DNA of 64,000 nt, taken from assembly GCA_035772735.1 (NCBI GenBank), contig JASDFA010000019.1:90952001-91016000 (forward strand), in the 5' to 3' direction. Below the pieces are notes generated by a model that ran no database searches, was not told where the DNA came from, and saw nothing but the letters and a program-made list of their open reading frames with translations. This DNA is from Datura wrightii (Eukaryota > Streptophyta > Magnoliopsida > Solanales > Solanaceae). Positions within the stretch are counted from its first letter, which is position 1. Each line of letters begins with the position of its first letter. A program made the position numbers and the translations under genes. This document shows, piece after piece, positions 1 to 10,938 of the stretch.

Positions 1-279
1 CGGAGTGTATCGTGGAGCACTCCCTCCGTGCCACAGGGGTATCGCGGACCCTCACTGGAAGTCGGCTCCCCAGCAATTGCACCTCAACGTGGCACAACTT
101 GCATCGCAGAGCCTTGCCTCCGTGCCATGGTGCTATCGCGCACCTTCACTGGAACTTGATGTTCTAGGTAATTGTACTCAACGTGAAACGGAGTCATCGT
201 GGAGCACTGCCTCCATGTCACGGAGGTAACACGAACCTCCATTGGAAATTGCCAAAATTATTTCATTCGAGGCAGAATG
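1..279 (-). repeat. Athila A 3' LTR, internal part only
   Basis: Positions 1-279 match 10372-10650 of the 5' LTR, including the GC-rich 'cggag...ctccg' repeats. At 277-279 (ATG) the match stops and 3' UTR sequence begins. The outer U3 (about 285 bp) and about 575 bp of 3' UTR, judged against Athila C, are missing. The rest of the LTR lies left of the window. Confidence 0.88.
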
Positions 280-1459
280 GGCATTGTTTCTTCCTTCATG
301 CTCTCATTCTTGAATTTTTTTTCTTTGTTCTTTTTCCCATTTCTTTAAGTATACTCGACTTACTAGAAAAGATTTGTTATACATCTTTATTTGATTTAAT
401 TTCAGTAAGTGCACCTTTGACCTTTCTTTAACTTTCACAACTTCCGCTTTTCCTTCCGTTTCACAATTCTCACTCCTTTACACTGTGGGAAATTTTTTTT
501 TCTTGAGCGCTTAAGAGTTTTGGATCAAATTCACGGCTAATGAAAAGAAGGGATTAAGCTCGGTTTGTACCTCTTCAAAGAAAACAAAAAAATAGGCTAA
601 AGGCTCAATGGGGCTAACTAGGATGCACATTCAAGGTAGGTATGATAATGGAGAAACTTTCGGTTTAATAGAAGAAATGCCTACATCCTTTCCTACAATA
701 CACATCCTTTATTTCGTTTAGTACACACACCAGGCAAGTTCTAGACAATTCACAATAGCATGAAATAATTGAAATCTCACCTCACACTCACTGCACATGC
801 TCAATTCAATACATATTCACAGACTCTTCAATCAGCTAATTACAAGAATTCACTATTAAGCCTTGATCACACCGAATCAAACTCTATGGCGTAGGTATCT
901 CAACATGTTTACACATTTGCATGCTTTCATACGAATCACCTTTGCATCTTTATATCATGTACAACACGTAGCAAGAACTCCGAACCATGAAGTAGAGACA
1001 CGTTTGGGAAACACACAAAAGAAAGAAAAGAGAGAAAAAAAACTACTCCTATCGACTACATTTCCCTTAAGACGGTCGTCATCCATCCATCATAGGGAAC
1101 GGTCGCTATCTACGACTTCGGTTCAATGGGACTATTCTCGGTAAAAGCACCGAAAACAAAGGTCGAGAAACCCAACATAAAAAAATTCGAAAAAATTCGA
1201 TAATATTTACACAAACACAACCAACAGTAGCTCAACACGACACACAGCAGCTCAACATTCATTACAACACCAAATTAATTACAGAACACACAACACAGAG
1301 TCACAAGGTCACATTTTGCATAGGCACAACAACAACAAAAAAAAACAGAAACAAAGCAGCTGACACCTAACTACTCCCACCCCACACTTAACCCGAACAC
1401 TGTCCCCAGTGTTCACATAATTTCACATATCACAAAGGTTGGGTGGTGAAACTCCCTGA
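280..1459 (-). other. Athila A 3' UTR (untranslated, partly deleted)
   Basis: This is non-coding sequence downstream of the third ORF. It contains a block of about 95 bp (about 1050-1143) nearly identical to 43758-43850 in B and 55195-55290 in C, a 20-bp perfect inverted repeat (1395-1414, GAACACTGTCCCCAGTGTTC) and an internal PPT-like run (1373-1390 on the minus strand). The left end is the deletion joint at 277-279. No gene is visible. Confidence 0.8.
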
Positions 1460-2669
1460 TCAATCGAAGTATTCAACTTCTTCATCAAGTGTCGTTGCTT
1501 CGTCTCTCCCCCCTCCGTCCTCACCTGACTCAACATCTGAGCCCTCCCGGCGTGTCTCCTCATCAGTAGGGACATCATCATCTACGGGCTCCACAAATGC
1601 GGGCCCCACTCTGCATAGAGCCCGGGCATTCTCGCCGAATGGGTCATCCAACTCGAGCTGCCAAAATTCATCCTCTGTTGTCGGCCTCCTGCCTATGCGC
1701 AGCTGTAACATCTGCATCCCGTACATGCGGGCCATATACTGATCATCCTGAGCATGTCGCTCGGCTAGTGTGAGCACCGACCCATAGGTAGTGTCAGGTG
1801 CCTTGGTTTTGGTGACATCCAAGGCACGCCTGTCAGTCTGTGGGATGTAATCCAGGGTCTCCTCCTCGATGTCATGGCCCCTCAGGAACGTAGTAAGCAA
1901 ACCACCGAACCCGTATCTATGCCCCTGATGTAGTCGGGCTCTCTTCATGGAGGATATGATTACCGCCCCAACATTGATCTCCAGCCCCTTCATCAGGGCA
2001 TTCACCAAGCACACTCTATCCCGGGTGACATCTGTCATGTGCACCCCTGGGATCAGGCAGGAACACACAATCTTTAGCCAAATCCAGGCCTCTCGGTTCA
2101 TCTGAGAGTAGGGCAATGTCTGATGGTAGCCCCTCTCCTTGTGCCTACTCCACATTGCTTTCGATCGGGCTCCACATAGGGTACGTTTGATGTCCGCATA
2201 GGGTGGAGTGATGTTCAGCTGCCTAAGGACATGAGCGTCTATATCCCGCGCCCCCAGGATTGCATTCAAATGATGGGGCTCAAAAGTGACGACCTGCCCC
2301 CTGATTTTAACGGTGTGACTGGCGTAGGGTTGGGTTCTAGTTGACATAGAACTCTCGGATAAGATGGAGATTACACTCCCTGGGTTCTTCGAAGATGAAG
2401 TTCAGCCCAGCAGTGTCAATCCAGTGTACAATCCAAGGGAATTCCTGTGCCAGCGGCTCCCGTGCTATCTGCTCCTCTGGGAAGTATTTGGTTTCTTTGT
2501 GTTTTGCATACCACTTCTTCCCCTCATCAGTCACCCATCGGGTTCCGTATTATCGGCGTTGGCCTCGCGGAACCGTTGGTGCTGCTGGAACTGCTGTTCC
2601 CAATCTCACCCTTTTTCTGCTGGCGCCTGATGTGGATGCGCCCTTGCCCTTGTCTTGTCGGCCTGACAT
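1460..2669 (-). pseudogene. Athila third ORF ('env-like' position), putative plant transposon protein domain, broken
   Basis: The protein matches the third ORF of B and C along its whole length. It has a basic, Lys/Arg-rich N-terminus, a central conserved region with motifs such as RGQVVTF, NITPPYADI, RHKERGYHQTLPYSQ and LMKGLEINVGAV, and a strongly acidic C-terminal tail ending EEVEYFD. This is the family annotated in Solanaceae as 'putative plant transposon protein' (Pfam PF20167 as I recall). It occupies the position called env-like in Athila, but no obvious signal peptide or transmembrane segment is seen. The start is taken as the ATG at 2669-2667, just after a splice-acceptor-like site conserved in B and C. 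An in-frame stop in the N-terminal part and a stop with a frameshift near 2340 make it non-functional. Its function is unknown. Confidence 0.85.
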
Positions 2670-2674
2670 TGTTC

Positions 2675-3299
2675 CTGTACATTCAAACAGACAGTCCCAA
2701 TGTTATTCAAGTCATAATTAGCTACAACGAAGGTTGGGGTCACCCCACACTTATTCTTAAGCCACAATCCCAAAAATTTGACAAGACATTCATGCTTTTC
2801 CAATTCTTAACATTCAACATGCTTGGTGCATTCATATAAGTCGATGGAACAATTACTATGTACTACTCAGACTTCGTACAATGAATAAAAATATCGCCAT
2901 CGATTCCATTACATCATCATAGCACTTAGCGAATTTTTTCAACAACCTATGCAATTCTCCAATTTCATTCTCCTTAAAATCCCTTGTCTATATTGCATAT
3001 TCAACATCAATCACACTATATTTTGCTTCACCCAACTTGCACAACCCAACTTTTTTTGCAACATTTCAAAGAATTTAGTCTTCTTCCTATTCAATTTTCA
3101 ACCCTCGCTATCAATTTCGCAAGAATTCAATAAAATATGCAATCACCGAGTTCATATATTCACAACGATACTATGAACGTCATTCAATCATAACTCAAGT
3201 GAATTCAAGCTTAATTCTCACTTAGGGCAAGGTTCAATCACCAAACATATTCAAGAATAAAAAATTTGAACAAAAATGAGGTAGAGTTCAAGAACATAC
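2675..3299 (-). other. Predicted intron in the leader of the Athila A third ORF
   Basis: On the minus strand a donor AAAG|GTATGT (exon ends at 3300) and an acceptor TGTACAG|G (AG at 2676-2675) enclose 625 bp, ending 5 bp before the predicted ATG. The same donor-acceptor pair, at the same place relative to the ATG, occurs in B (41416-42104) and C (52992-53632). This supports a subgenomic or spliced third-ORF mRNA. The interval contains one PPT-like AAGTGTGGGGTG copy (2741-2753). Confidence 0.6.
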
Positions 3300-3419
3300 C
3301 TTTAATTTAATGAAATTGAAGAAAACTTGAAGAAAATTGATGCCTAGGTCCGTGTTACGTTGAGGGAGAAGGGGATCTGGGGTGTGGGTCGCAGAGGAAG
3401 TGAAAAAATAGGAAGAAAA

Positions 3420-3655
3420 TGAGGGGATTTGGGGTTTTAAAAGGTATTTTTCGCGCGGGTTACCCGGTGACTCGGTGTGACCCGACGCGAATTAACCCTC
3501 AACGTGTGATGGAGGGTAAAGCGGAGCACTCCCTCCATGACACGGAGCCATCACGGCAGTGTTCTGGATTTTAAAAAATCGGGAACACTCCTCAACGTGT
3601 CACAGAGGGTAACGCGGAGCACCTCCTCTATGACACGGAGCCATCGCGCAGGCTC
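3420..3655 (-). promoter_or_regulatory. Hairpin pair and TATA-like site upstream of the third ORF (Athila A)
   Basis: There are two GC-rich inverted repeats. One has arms at 3503-3516 and 3531-3544 (13 of 14 bases paired). The second is at about 3595-3646. Downstream on the minus strand comes a GGGTCAC...GTAACCC region and then a TTTTAAAA TATA-like stretch near 3437-3450. The layout repeats that of the LTR promoter (hairpins then TATA) and is seen in B and C. Promoter function is inferred. Confidence 0.5.
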
Positions 3656-3884
3656 ACTGTAATGTGCCAATTTTTATTTTCTCACCTCGATTTTATTCCT
3701 TTGCATTTCTTTGCATTTTTTGCCCTCCATTCCACCTGAAAATCATTTCACCACAAGAAATTGGTTAGACCTCATAGGTTTCAACACAAAAGAATTTTTA
3801 TTTTTCTTTTTCTTTGTTTTTCTGTTTTTTATATTTTTTTCTCTTTTTTTTTCAAATGGTTCTACTCATCTATTACAATACATT

Positions 3885-3935
3885 CACGGGTTGCCTCCCG
3901 TGCAACACCTGATTTACCGTCGCGGCTCGACGTCA
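3885..3935 (-). other. Conserved post-pol hairpin block (Athila A)
   Basis: Just after the pol stop lies a block reading, on the minus strand, GACGTCGAGCCGCGACGG then GTAAA and a stem CACGGG-AGGCAA-CCCGTG (3885-3902). It is conserved at the same place in B (40778-40829) and partly in C (52363-52408), although these follow different pol deletions. It is non-coding and probably a structured RNA element. Confidence 0.6.
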
Positions 3936-3943
3936 TTCATTGC

Positions 3944-5243
3944 TCAATCATCCTCTAGAGTGATGGACGTCTTGTCTCGAATAACGTCCTCACCCCAATA
4001 ATTCTTACATCATTTCCCATTCACCAAAAAAGTGGCACTTCTATCTTCTTGCCACAACTCCACTGCCCCGTGTGGGGTCATTCTCAGCACTTCAAACGAC
4101 CCTGACCATGTGGACCACAATTTGCCTGGAAAAAGCTTCAGTCTCGAATTAAATAGCAACACCTTCTATCCCGGTTCAAAGATCCGATGCACCATATGCC
4201 TATTGTGCCACTTCTTCATTTTCTCCTTGTAGCATTTGGCACTTTCATAAACTCATCAAGTTCGCTGAGTTGCATCAGCCTCTTCTTCCCTGCTAGCTCC
4301 GGGTCCATGTTCAATTTCCTCACGGCCCAAAAAGCTCGATGTTCTAGCTCCACAGGCAGATGAAATGCCTTTCCATAGACCAATTTGTATGGAAAAGTCC
4401 CAATGGGTGTCTTGTACGCAGTTCTATGAGCCCGCAACGCATTGGCGAGTTTGCTTGACCAATCAATTCGTTGTGCATTCACTATCTTCTGTAGAATCTG
4501 CTTGATTTCTCTGTTCGACACCTTCACTTGCCCACTAGTTTGGGGATGATATGTTGTTGCTACCTTGTGGCGCACCCCATACTTAGCTAGCAAATTCTTG
4601 AAACTTGCATTTACAAAATGAGCCCCTCCATCACTGATAATGGCTCGGGGTGTCCCGAACTTGGTGAAAATGTGCTTTTCATAAATTTTGTTACCACCTT
4701 GTTGTCATACCTGGGGCAAGCTGTTGCTTCGACCCACTTGGATACATAATCAACGACTACCAAGATGTAATGATTACCAAATGACAGTGGGAACGGGCCC
4801 ATGAAATCTATTCCCCATACATCAAAGATCTCCACTTCTAATATTTGCTGCAGTGGCATCTTCTGCCTTCTACCAATTGTGCCTGTTCTTTGACATCTAT
4901 CACACATTTTTACATATGCCATAGAGTCTCTGAATAGTGTAGGCCAAAAGAAACCTGAATGTAGCACCTTGTGCGCTGTCCACTCGCCTCCGTGGTGCCC
5001 TCCATACAATGATGAGTGACAACTCCTCAACACTTCTGCAATCTTGCTCTCTGGAATGCATCTTCTCATCACCTGATTCGGTCCCTACTTAAACAAATAG
5101 CGCTCATCCCAAATGTAATACCTGCAATCATGTCTCAACTTCTTTCTTTCCTGAGCCGTAGCCTCCGTTGGATAGACTCCACTTACCAGCAAATTCACAA
5201 TGTCTGCGTACCAAGGGATTTCAGCTTCCCTTATTGCCAAGAG
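3944..5243 (-). pseudogene. Athila A integrase, broken
   Basis: From N- to C-terminus there is a zinc-binding HHCC region (H..H in HSSLYGGHHGG, then CDRCQRTG), the catalytic core with D (GIDFMGPFP), D (ISDGG) and E (VSNREIKQIL), then an extension ending TSITLEDD before the stop at 3946-3944. A 1-bp frameshift lies in the core between KFMK and the second Asp, and stops occur near 5085 and in the C-terminal part. The three catalytic residues are all still encoded. Integrase would insert the cDNA copy into the genome. The C-terminal 40 residues or so survive fused to protease in B and C. Confidence 0.88.
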
Positions 5244-5711
5244 CTACTCATCCGGGAACTCTTCCTTGATGCTGTCACCTTCCTTCACATGCAACCGACT
5301 TTCCAATCGCGATAGGTGATCTGCCACTTGATTCTCGCTCCCCTTTCTGTCCCGAATCTCTAGGTCAAACTCTTGTAACAACAAGATCCATCTAATCAGC
5401 CTGGGCTTTGCATCCTTCTTGTTAAACAGATACCGAATCGCTGCTTGATCGGTATACACCTCTACTCTAGAACCTACCAAGTAGGACCTGAATTTATCAA
5501 ACGAGAAAACCAATGCTAGCATCTCTTTTTCAGTGACTGTATAATTGGCTTGGGCTGCGTCAAGTGTTTTTCTTGCATAATGAATGGAATGAAAAATTTT
5601 ATTCCTCCGCTGCCCCAATACAGCTCCTACAGCCACATCGCTTGTATCACACATTAGTTCAAACGGTTGCTTCCAATCTGGAGAAATGAGAATAGGTGCT
5701 TCTATCAACTT
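5244..5711 (-). pseudogene. Athila A RNase H domain
   Basis: The frame covers the Ty3/gypsy RNase H, which removes genomic RNA during reverse transcription. Visible motifs are the first Asp in CDTSDVAVGAV, Glu in TVTEKEMLAL, Asp in YTDQAAIRYL and the terminal ADHLSRLES. It is separated from RT by a stop at 5711-5709 (AFEELK*) and from the linker to integrase by another at about 5244. It is otherwise well preserved over about 150 residues. Confidence 0.88.
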
Positions 5712-6887
5712 CTATTTCAACTCCTCGAATGCTTTAACACAATCCTCATCAAACTCGAACTTCACCTCTTTTTCTAGCAACCTGCATATTGGTCTAGAAA
5801 TTTTAGAGAAGTTCTTGATGAACCGTCTGTAGAACCCTGCATGTCCGAGAAAACTGCGAACACCCTTCACTGACACAGGTGGTGGTAGCTTTTCAATCAC
5901 TTCGATCTTTGCACGATTGACTTCCAACCCCTTGCAAGACACCTTATGGCCAAGGACGATACCCTCCTTGACTAAAAAATGACATTTCTCGCAGTTGAGT
6001 ACAAGGTTGGAGTCTTCACATCGAGCTAGCACCCTGTCAAGATTCTGCATACATGTAGCAAACAAATTACCGAAAACAAAAAAATCATCCATAAATACCT
6101 CGACGAAATCTTCCACCATATCATGAAAGATCGCTATCATGCATCTTTGGAATGTGGTGGGTGCATTGCATAGACCAAATGGCATCCGCCTGAAAACATA
6201 TGTCCCATAAGGACATGTGAAAGTAGTCTTCTCCTGGTCCTCCGGTGCTATGGCTATTTGGTTATAGCCAGAATATCCATCAAGGAAACAATTGTATTCT
6301 TGACCTGCCAACCTGTCCAATATCTGATCAATAAATGGGATAGGATAATGATCTTTCCTCATGGCCTGATTGAGCTTGCTGTAGTCCATGCAAATTTGCC
6401 AGCTTGTGACTGTGCGTGTAGGGATCAGCTCATTCTTATCGTTGGTGACCACGGTCATCCCTCCTTTCTTTGGGACACACTGAACGGGACTGACCCATTC
6501 ACTGTCTGAAAAGGGATAGACCACAACTGCATCAAGCCACTTGATCACTTCCTTCCTAGCCACATCCTTCATCACCGGATTCAACCTCCGCTGATGTTGT
6601 ACAGTTGGCTTTGCTCCTTCCTCCATAAAAATTCTGTGTGTGCAAAAGGCTAGGTTGATTCCCCTGATGTCTGACATTTGCCAGCCCATTGCTTTCTTCC
6701 GCCTCTTGAGAACCACCACTGCATCCTTTACCTGTGCCTCCGTCAGTTCTACAGAGATGATAACTGCCGAGGTGTCATCTTCCCCCAAAAATACATATTT
6801 CAAATGTGGGGGCAATGTCTTCAACTCCAATTTTGGTGCTTCCTCAATAGATGGTTTTGGCAATGGTTCCAAGGACCTCATTAATGG
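5712..6887 (-). pseudogene. Athila A reverse transcriptase
   Basis: A 389-residue open stretch contains the RT palm and fingers: VPKKGG, ICMDYSKLNQAMRKDHYPIP, the first catalytic Asp region FLDGYSGYNQI, FGLCNAPTTFQ, the active site FMDD (here EVFMDDFFVFG), LGHKV and FYRRFI. FMDD is an accepted variant of YMDD. It is cut off from protease by a stop after WFLRKQEF and from RNase H by a stop, so the polyprotein cannot be made in one piece. The whole of this domain is absent from B and C. Confidence 0.9.
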
Positions 6888-7860
6888 CTAAAATTCTTGC
6901 TTCCTGAGAAACCATTTTGATTCGTTCAACATTTGCACCATCTCATAAGTATCCCTGTCTTCGAAATGATTGGAGCTCATCAAAGCTCTCTCCAATGGAT
7001 TTTGAGAATCAACAATCTGAAGAATTGCTTCCTGGTTTAGCACATTGATTGCTGATAGCTCCTCATAGATGGCCGAAAGCTTCATGGCCTTATACACATC
7101 AAACACCTCCACTTTATCATGCGTTCGCATGGTTAGTTTCCCCACAGCTACATTAATCAACGCTCTCCCGGTTTCCAAGAAAGGACGTCCCAAAATAAAT
7201 GGGACTTTCGCATCCAGCTCAAAATCCAATATAATAAAATCTACCGGGAAAATGAGGGAGCCTACTTGCACTAGCACATCCTCCACAATACCATCTGGTC
7301 TAGCCAAAGTATGGTCTGCTAGCTGCAAGATCACTGTAGTTGGTCTAGGACTGCCCAGCCCCAACTTCTTGAACACCGATGTCAGCATCAAGTTTATGCT
7401 CGCTCCCAAATCACATAGTCCGCGAGCTCGGATACTTTGCCCGATTGTGATCTGAATGGTAAAGCTCCCAGGGTCTTTGAGCTTTGTTGGCAACCTGTTC
7501 TGTATCTGGAAAGTGCACTCCTCAGTAAGCGCCACCGTAGCATACTCCGTCAATCTGCTTTTGTTTGCTACGATGTCCTTAATATACTTTGCATATTTTG
7601 GCACTCCCTGCAAAACATCAACCAAAGGTAAATTAATGTGTACTTGTTTCAGCACCTCCATGAACTTTTTAAAGCAAGCTTCCTCCTTGTGCTTCTTTAA
7701 TCTTTGAGGGAACGGGGGTGGTGGTCTTTTTGCTTCGGCTGCCTTCTCCTTCCCCCTTTCATCATCATGTTCCCTATCTTTTTCCACTGCTCCTGATTGC
7801 TGAGGTGGTCTTTCTGGTTCCACCTCCTTGAGTTGTAATCCACTCCTTGTGGTCACTGCA
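6888..7860 (-). pseudogene. Athila A gag C-terminus and aspartic protease
   Basis: This 322-residue open frame starts at NAVTTRSGLQLKEVEPE and carries the retroviral-type protease with active site DLGA (LCDLGASINLM) and the later FILGRPFL strand. The protease would cut the Gag-Pol polyprotein. Its upstream junction to gag is frameshifted near 7855-7920, and it ends at a stop before RT. The 3' end of this frame contains TGGAGTTG (6829-6822), which is one side of the deletion seen in Athila C. Confidence 0.85.
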
Positions 7861-9300
7861 TTAACCTTCTTGGGATTTGGGTCAGTGTCACTCGGTAGTC
7901 CTCCTCTGGGCCTGGTGTTTTAGCTCCAGCTAGTTGTCCCAACTGGTACTCCAACGCCTTTGTAGCTAACTGCTGATTTTTCATGTCTGCCGCTAATTTC
8001 ACATAATCAGCCTGCATTTGCTCTTGGTTAGCTATAAGTGTTTTAAACATGTCCTCAATACTGTTGGGTGGTGGAGGAGGTGCATTGTTTCCTCTGTATT
8101 GAGACTGATAATTCTGATGCCCCCCTTTATTTCTCTGTACACCCTGATTCGACTTTGCCCTTGATGGCTATTACTACCCCAAGAGAAATTCGGATGATTC
8201 CTTCAATTTGAGTTGTAATTGTTGCCATACCGTTGATTATTATTTCTCTGGACGTTCCCAACAAAGTTTACTGAATCTGTATTTGCACCACAACACTCAG
8301 CTGAGTGTTCATTACTCCCACATACTTCACACCATACCTGCTGCACTACATTGACTGGGGCTTGTGCTTGATTCAAGCTCATACTGCTGAAGTGGGTATT
8401 GAGTTGATTTTGCAATGCAGCTATCTGTGCAGCGATAGCTGTAAAACCATCCACCTCAAAGACTCCTGCCGCTTTCCTTGTTCCTCCTCGTGATGAGTCC
8501 GCATCCCACTCTGGATTTCCCTGTGAAATACGATTTGACAAAGTATAAAGCTCCTCATAAGTCTTTTCTAGTGCCTGGACCCCAACTGCTAAGTCTAGCA
8601 AAATTTTTGTATGTGGTTCTAAACCCTCAATGAAAGTATGCACCAGCACATCATTGGACTAGTGATGGTGAGGACACTCTCTTAACATCGATTTGAACCT
8701 TTCCCAAGCTTGATACAGATTCTCACCCTCTCTTTGTTTAAAACTTAGAATCTGACTTCTAAGTCTTGCTTTTTTTCCGGATGGAAAGAATCGTATCAAA
8801 AACTTTCTTGCAAGATCATCCCAAGTGGTGATAGAGTTAGCTGGTTCAGCTTTCAACCACCTCTTTTCTTCTCCCAATAATGAAAATAGGAATAATGTAA
8901 GCCTCACGTAGTCGGATGATACTCCAGCGGGAATGTAAGTGTCACTTATCTCCAAAAAGTTTGGGAGATGTTGTGTATCTTTATGAGGGAGACTTGTGAA
9001 TTGCCCGCTGGTGTGCAACAACTGCACCATGTTCTGTTTAAGCTCAAACCTCCCTCCTAGCTCTGGTCTGCGAATACTAGATGTAACATTGTTAGCATGT
9101 GGGATTGCCACTTTGCGAACCGGCCTTGCTGCCATTTCCTCGTGCACTAAAACTGCCCTCACAAGTGGTGGATTTTGTTGTTGCTCCAGAATTTCCTGTC
9201 TTAGCAACTGTAGCTTCTTCTCTAGAGCTTCTCTTCTTTGACGATGAAATTGTCTTTCCGGTTCTATATATGAATCCACCAACTCCTTATCTCTTGCCAG
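7861..9300 (-). pseudogene. Athila A gag, broken
   Basis: Gag capsid-nucleocapsid region. It has the retrotransposon gag fold (ELKQNMVQLLHTSGQF ... WDDLARKFLIRFFPSGK ... FKQREGENLYQAWERFK) followed by a CCHC zinc knuckle (CEVCGSNEHSAECC). There is a stop after CPHHH (about 8656), a further stop after NNYNSN (about 8203) and frameshifts downstream. The frame has no ATG at its start: the conserved peptide LARDKELVDS is preceded by a stop (TAA, 9306-9304) and begins with CTG (9300-9298), as in B and C. Confidence 0.88.
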
Positions 9301-9407
9301 CGTTTAGAAGAATTCAATATCTGCAAGAGAAAGGCTAAGATCAAGTTGTCAGCACTTGTATAGAATTTGTAAACTAACACTAAGAAAATAATTGTACCAA
9401 TTGCCAA

Positions 9408-9425
9408 TCCCCGGCAACGGCGCCA
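9408..9425 (-). promoter_or_regulatory. Primer-binding site, tRNA-Asp (Athila A)
   Basis: On the minus strand TGGCGCCGTTGCCGGGGA is complementary over all 18 bases to the 3' end of plant tRNA-Asp(GTC). It lies 6 bp inside the LTR and primes minus-strand cDNA. Confidence 0.93.
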
Positions 9426-9431
9426 AAAACT

Positions 9432-10933
9432 TGTTCGGTGCTGTATTGACTATTTGCAAGTGCACGTAGTCGAACAAGTAGTAAAGTGGCTTATGTAAAG
9501 CCAAGTATCGATCCCATAGAGACTGAACTACGGTACTAATTAACTTAAGTGTCAGTGAACTATGTCTTTATGAATGCAGACAACCAATTAAACAATATTT
9601 TAAGAGTTAAGTTTGCTAAGTAATAAAAATCTAAGTTAAAATTATAATTTGAGTCTAAACAATAGTAATGAGCAAGCTGAGGTTAAAAAACAAACATGCA
9701 GGGAAGTAATTTATCGATTCAACTCAGCTAATCTTTTCTTCGGTTGCTATTCAAGAGTTATTGCCTATGGATTGGATCTTTCGACTCCTATCCAATTTAA
9801 GAATCATGAACCTTAATCTACATTTCTATGATAAAATAATTTCATGCTATAGCCATACAAAACCGATTCCTTAATTGACTAATAAGACTTTTAGATATAT
9901 TCTATTCTGAATGTAAATCAATTCTCAATTTTCTAAACTAAGAGGAGATCATATCCTACCAATTCAAATCTTTCCAATTTCTTTCCTTTTCAAAATCAAA
10001 ATTGGATTTCTAGATATACATTAACATTGGCCAAACATTAATGCAGTAAAAACAAGAATTGATAGAACAAACATTGAAGAAAAGATGAAAACTGAAATGA
10101 ACAACAATTACATTCCACTACAATTGTTCTTAACCTCAGCAAAAAGTGAATTAGCCACTCATTTATGGATTAAACATCATCAAATAAGTAGAATTCACAC
10201 AAACAATTGAGATTAAAGAGAAAGAGAAAGAGAAGAACCCTAGAATTTTCGTCCTCTCAACTGCCTGTAACCCACGTTCTTGCTCAACCAAGTCAGAATG
10301 TTTAAAATAAAACTTAAGTGTGCTACTTATACTCTTGAGAATTTTTCCCGAAATAACAAGCAACGTGGCACGGAGTGTATCGCGGAGCACTCCCTCCGTG
10401 CCACGGGGGTATCGCGGACCCTCACTAGAAGTCAGCTCCCCAGTAATTGCACCTCAACGTGGCACGACTTGCATCGTGGAGCCTTGCCTCTGTGCCACGG
10501 TGGTATCGCGCACCTTCACTGGAACTTGATGTTCCAGGTAATTGTACTCAACGTGACATGGAGTGCATCACGGAGCACTGCCTCCGTGTCACGGAGGTAA
10601 CACGAACCTCCACCAGAAATTGCCAAAATTATTTCATCCGAGGCAGAATGCCTCTGCGATGGCAGCATGACACGGCTCCATCGCGGAGCCCTTATTTTGC
10701 TGCTCTCCCTTGTCATTTTCCACTCCTTGTTTCCAAGTCCATTCCCGATTTTCACCAACATGTATATTAGCTTCCAAAATTTCCTTTTACCTGCAAAACA
10801 ACACTAATCATGTTGGTTAGTATAAATTCACATTTAACTAAAGATCACATGAGAATGTACACATAACGATAGATAAACAAGTCAAAACGAAGCATTTGAG
10901 TATCACTTGGGCATGCAATTCTACCCAAGATCA
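9432..10933 (-). repeat. Athila A 5' LTR (1502 bp)
   Basis: It runs from TGTTCGG at 9432 to ...CAAGATCA at 10933 on the plus strand, giving TG...CA ends when read on the minus strand (TGATCTTGGG...CCGAACA). A TATA box (TATAAGTA on the minus strand, 10331-10324) lies downstream of GC-rich inverted repeats at about 10370-10610. It is homologous to the LTRs of B and C. Confidence 0.92.
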
Positions 10934-10938
10934 CATAT

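Larger units (their letters stand above)
1..10933 (-). mobile_element. Athila A: Ty3/gypsy Athila retrotransposon with pol, broken, 3' LTR truncated
   Basis: Read on the minus strand the order is 5' LTR (9432-10933), tRNA-Asp primer-binding site (PBS), gag, protease, reverse transcriptase, RNase H, integrase, a third ORF, 3' UTR and a partial 3' LTR that runs off the left edge. An extra ORF after pol and a tRNA-Asp PBS are the Athila signature. Stops and frameshifts occur in every coding domain, so the copy is dead. It sits in the RNase H region of a chromovirus (10934-13163). The target-site duplication (TSD) cannot be checked because the left end lies outside the window; the right flank begins CATAT. 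It is the only Athila copy here with pol, so it is the local reference for what B and C have lost. Confidence 0.93.

Noticed and set aside
9408..9425. tRNA-Asp-like sequence as a tRNA gene remnant
   Set aside because: Only the 18 bases complementary to the tRNA 3' end are present, immediately inside an LTR; this is a primer-binding site.
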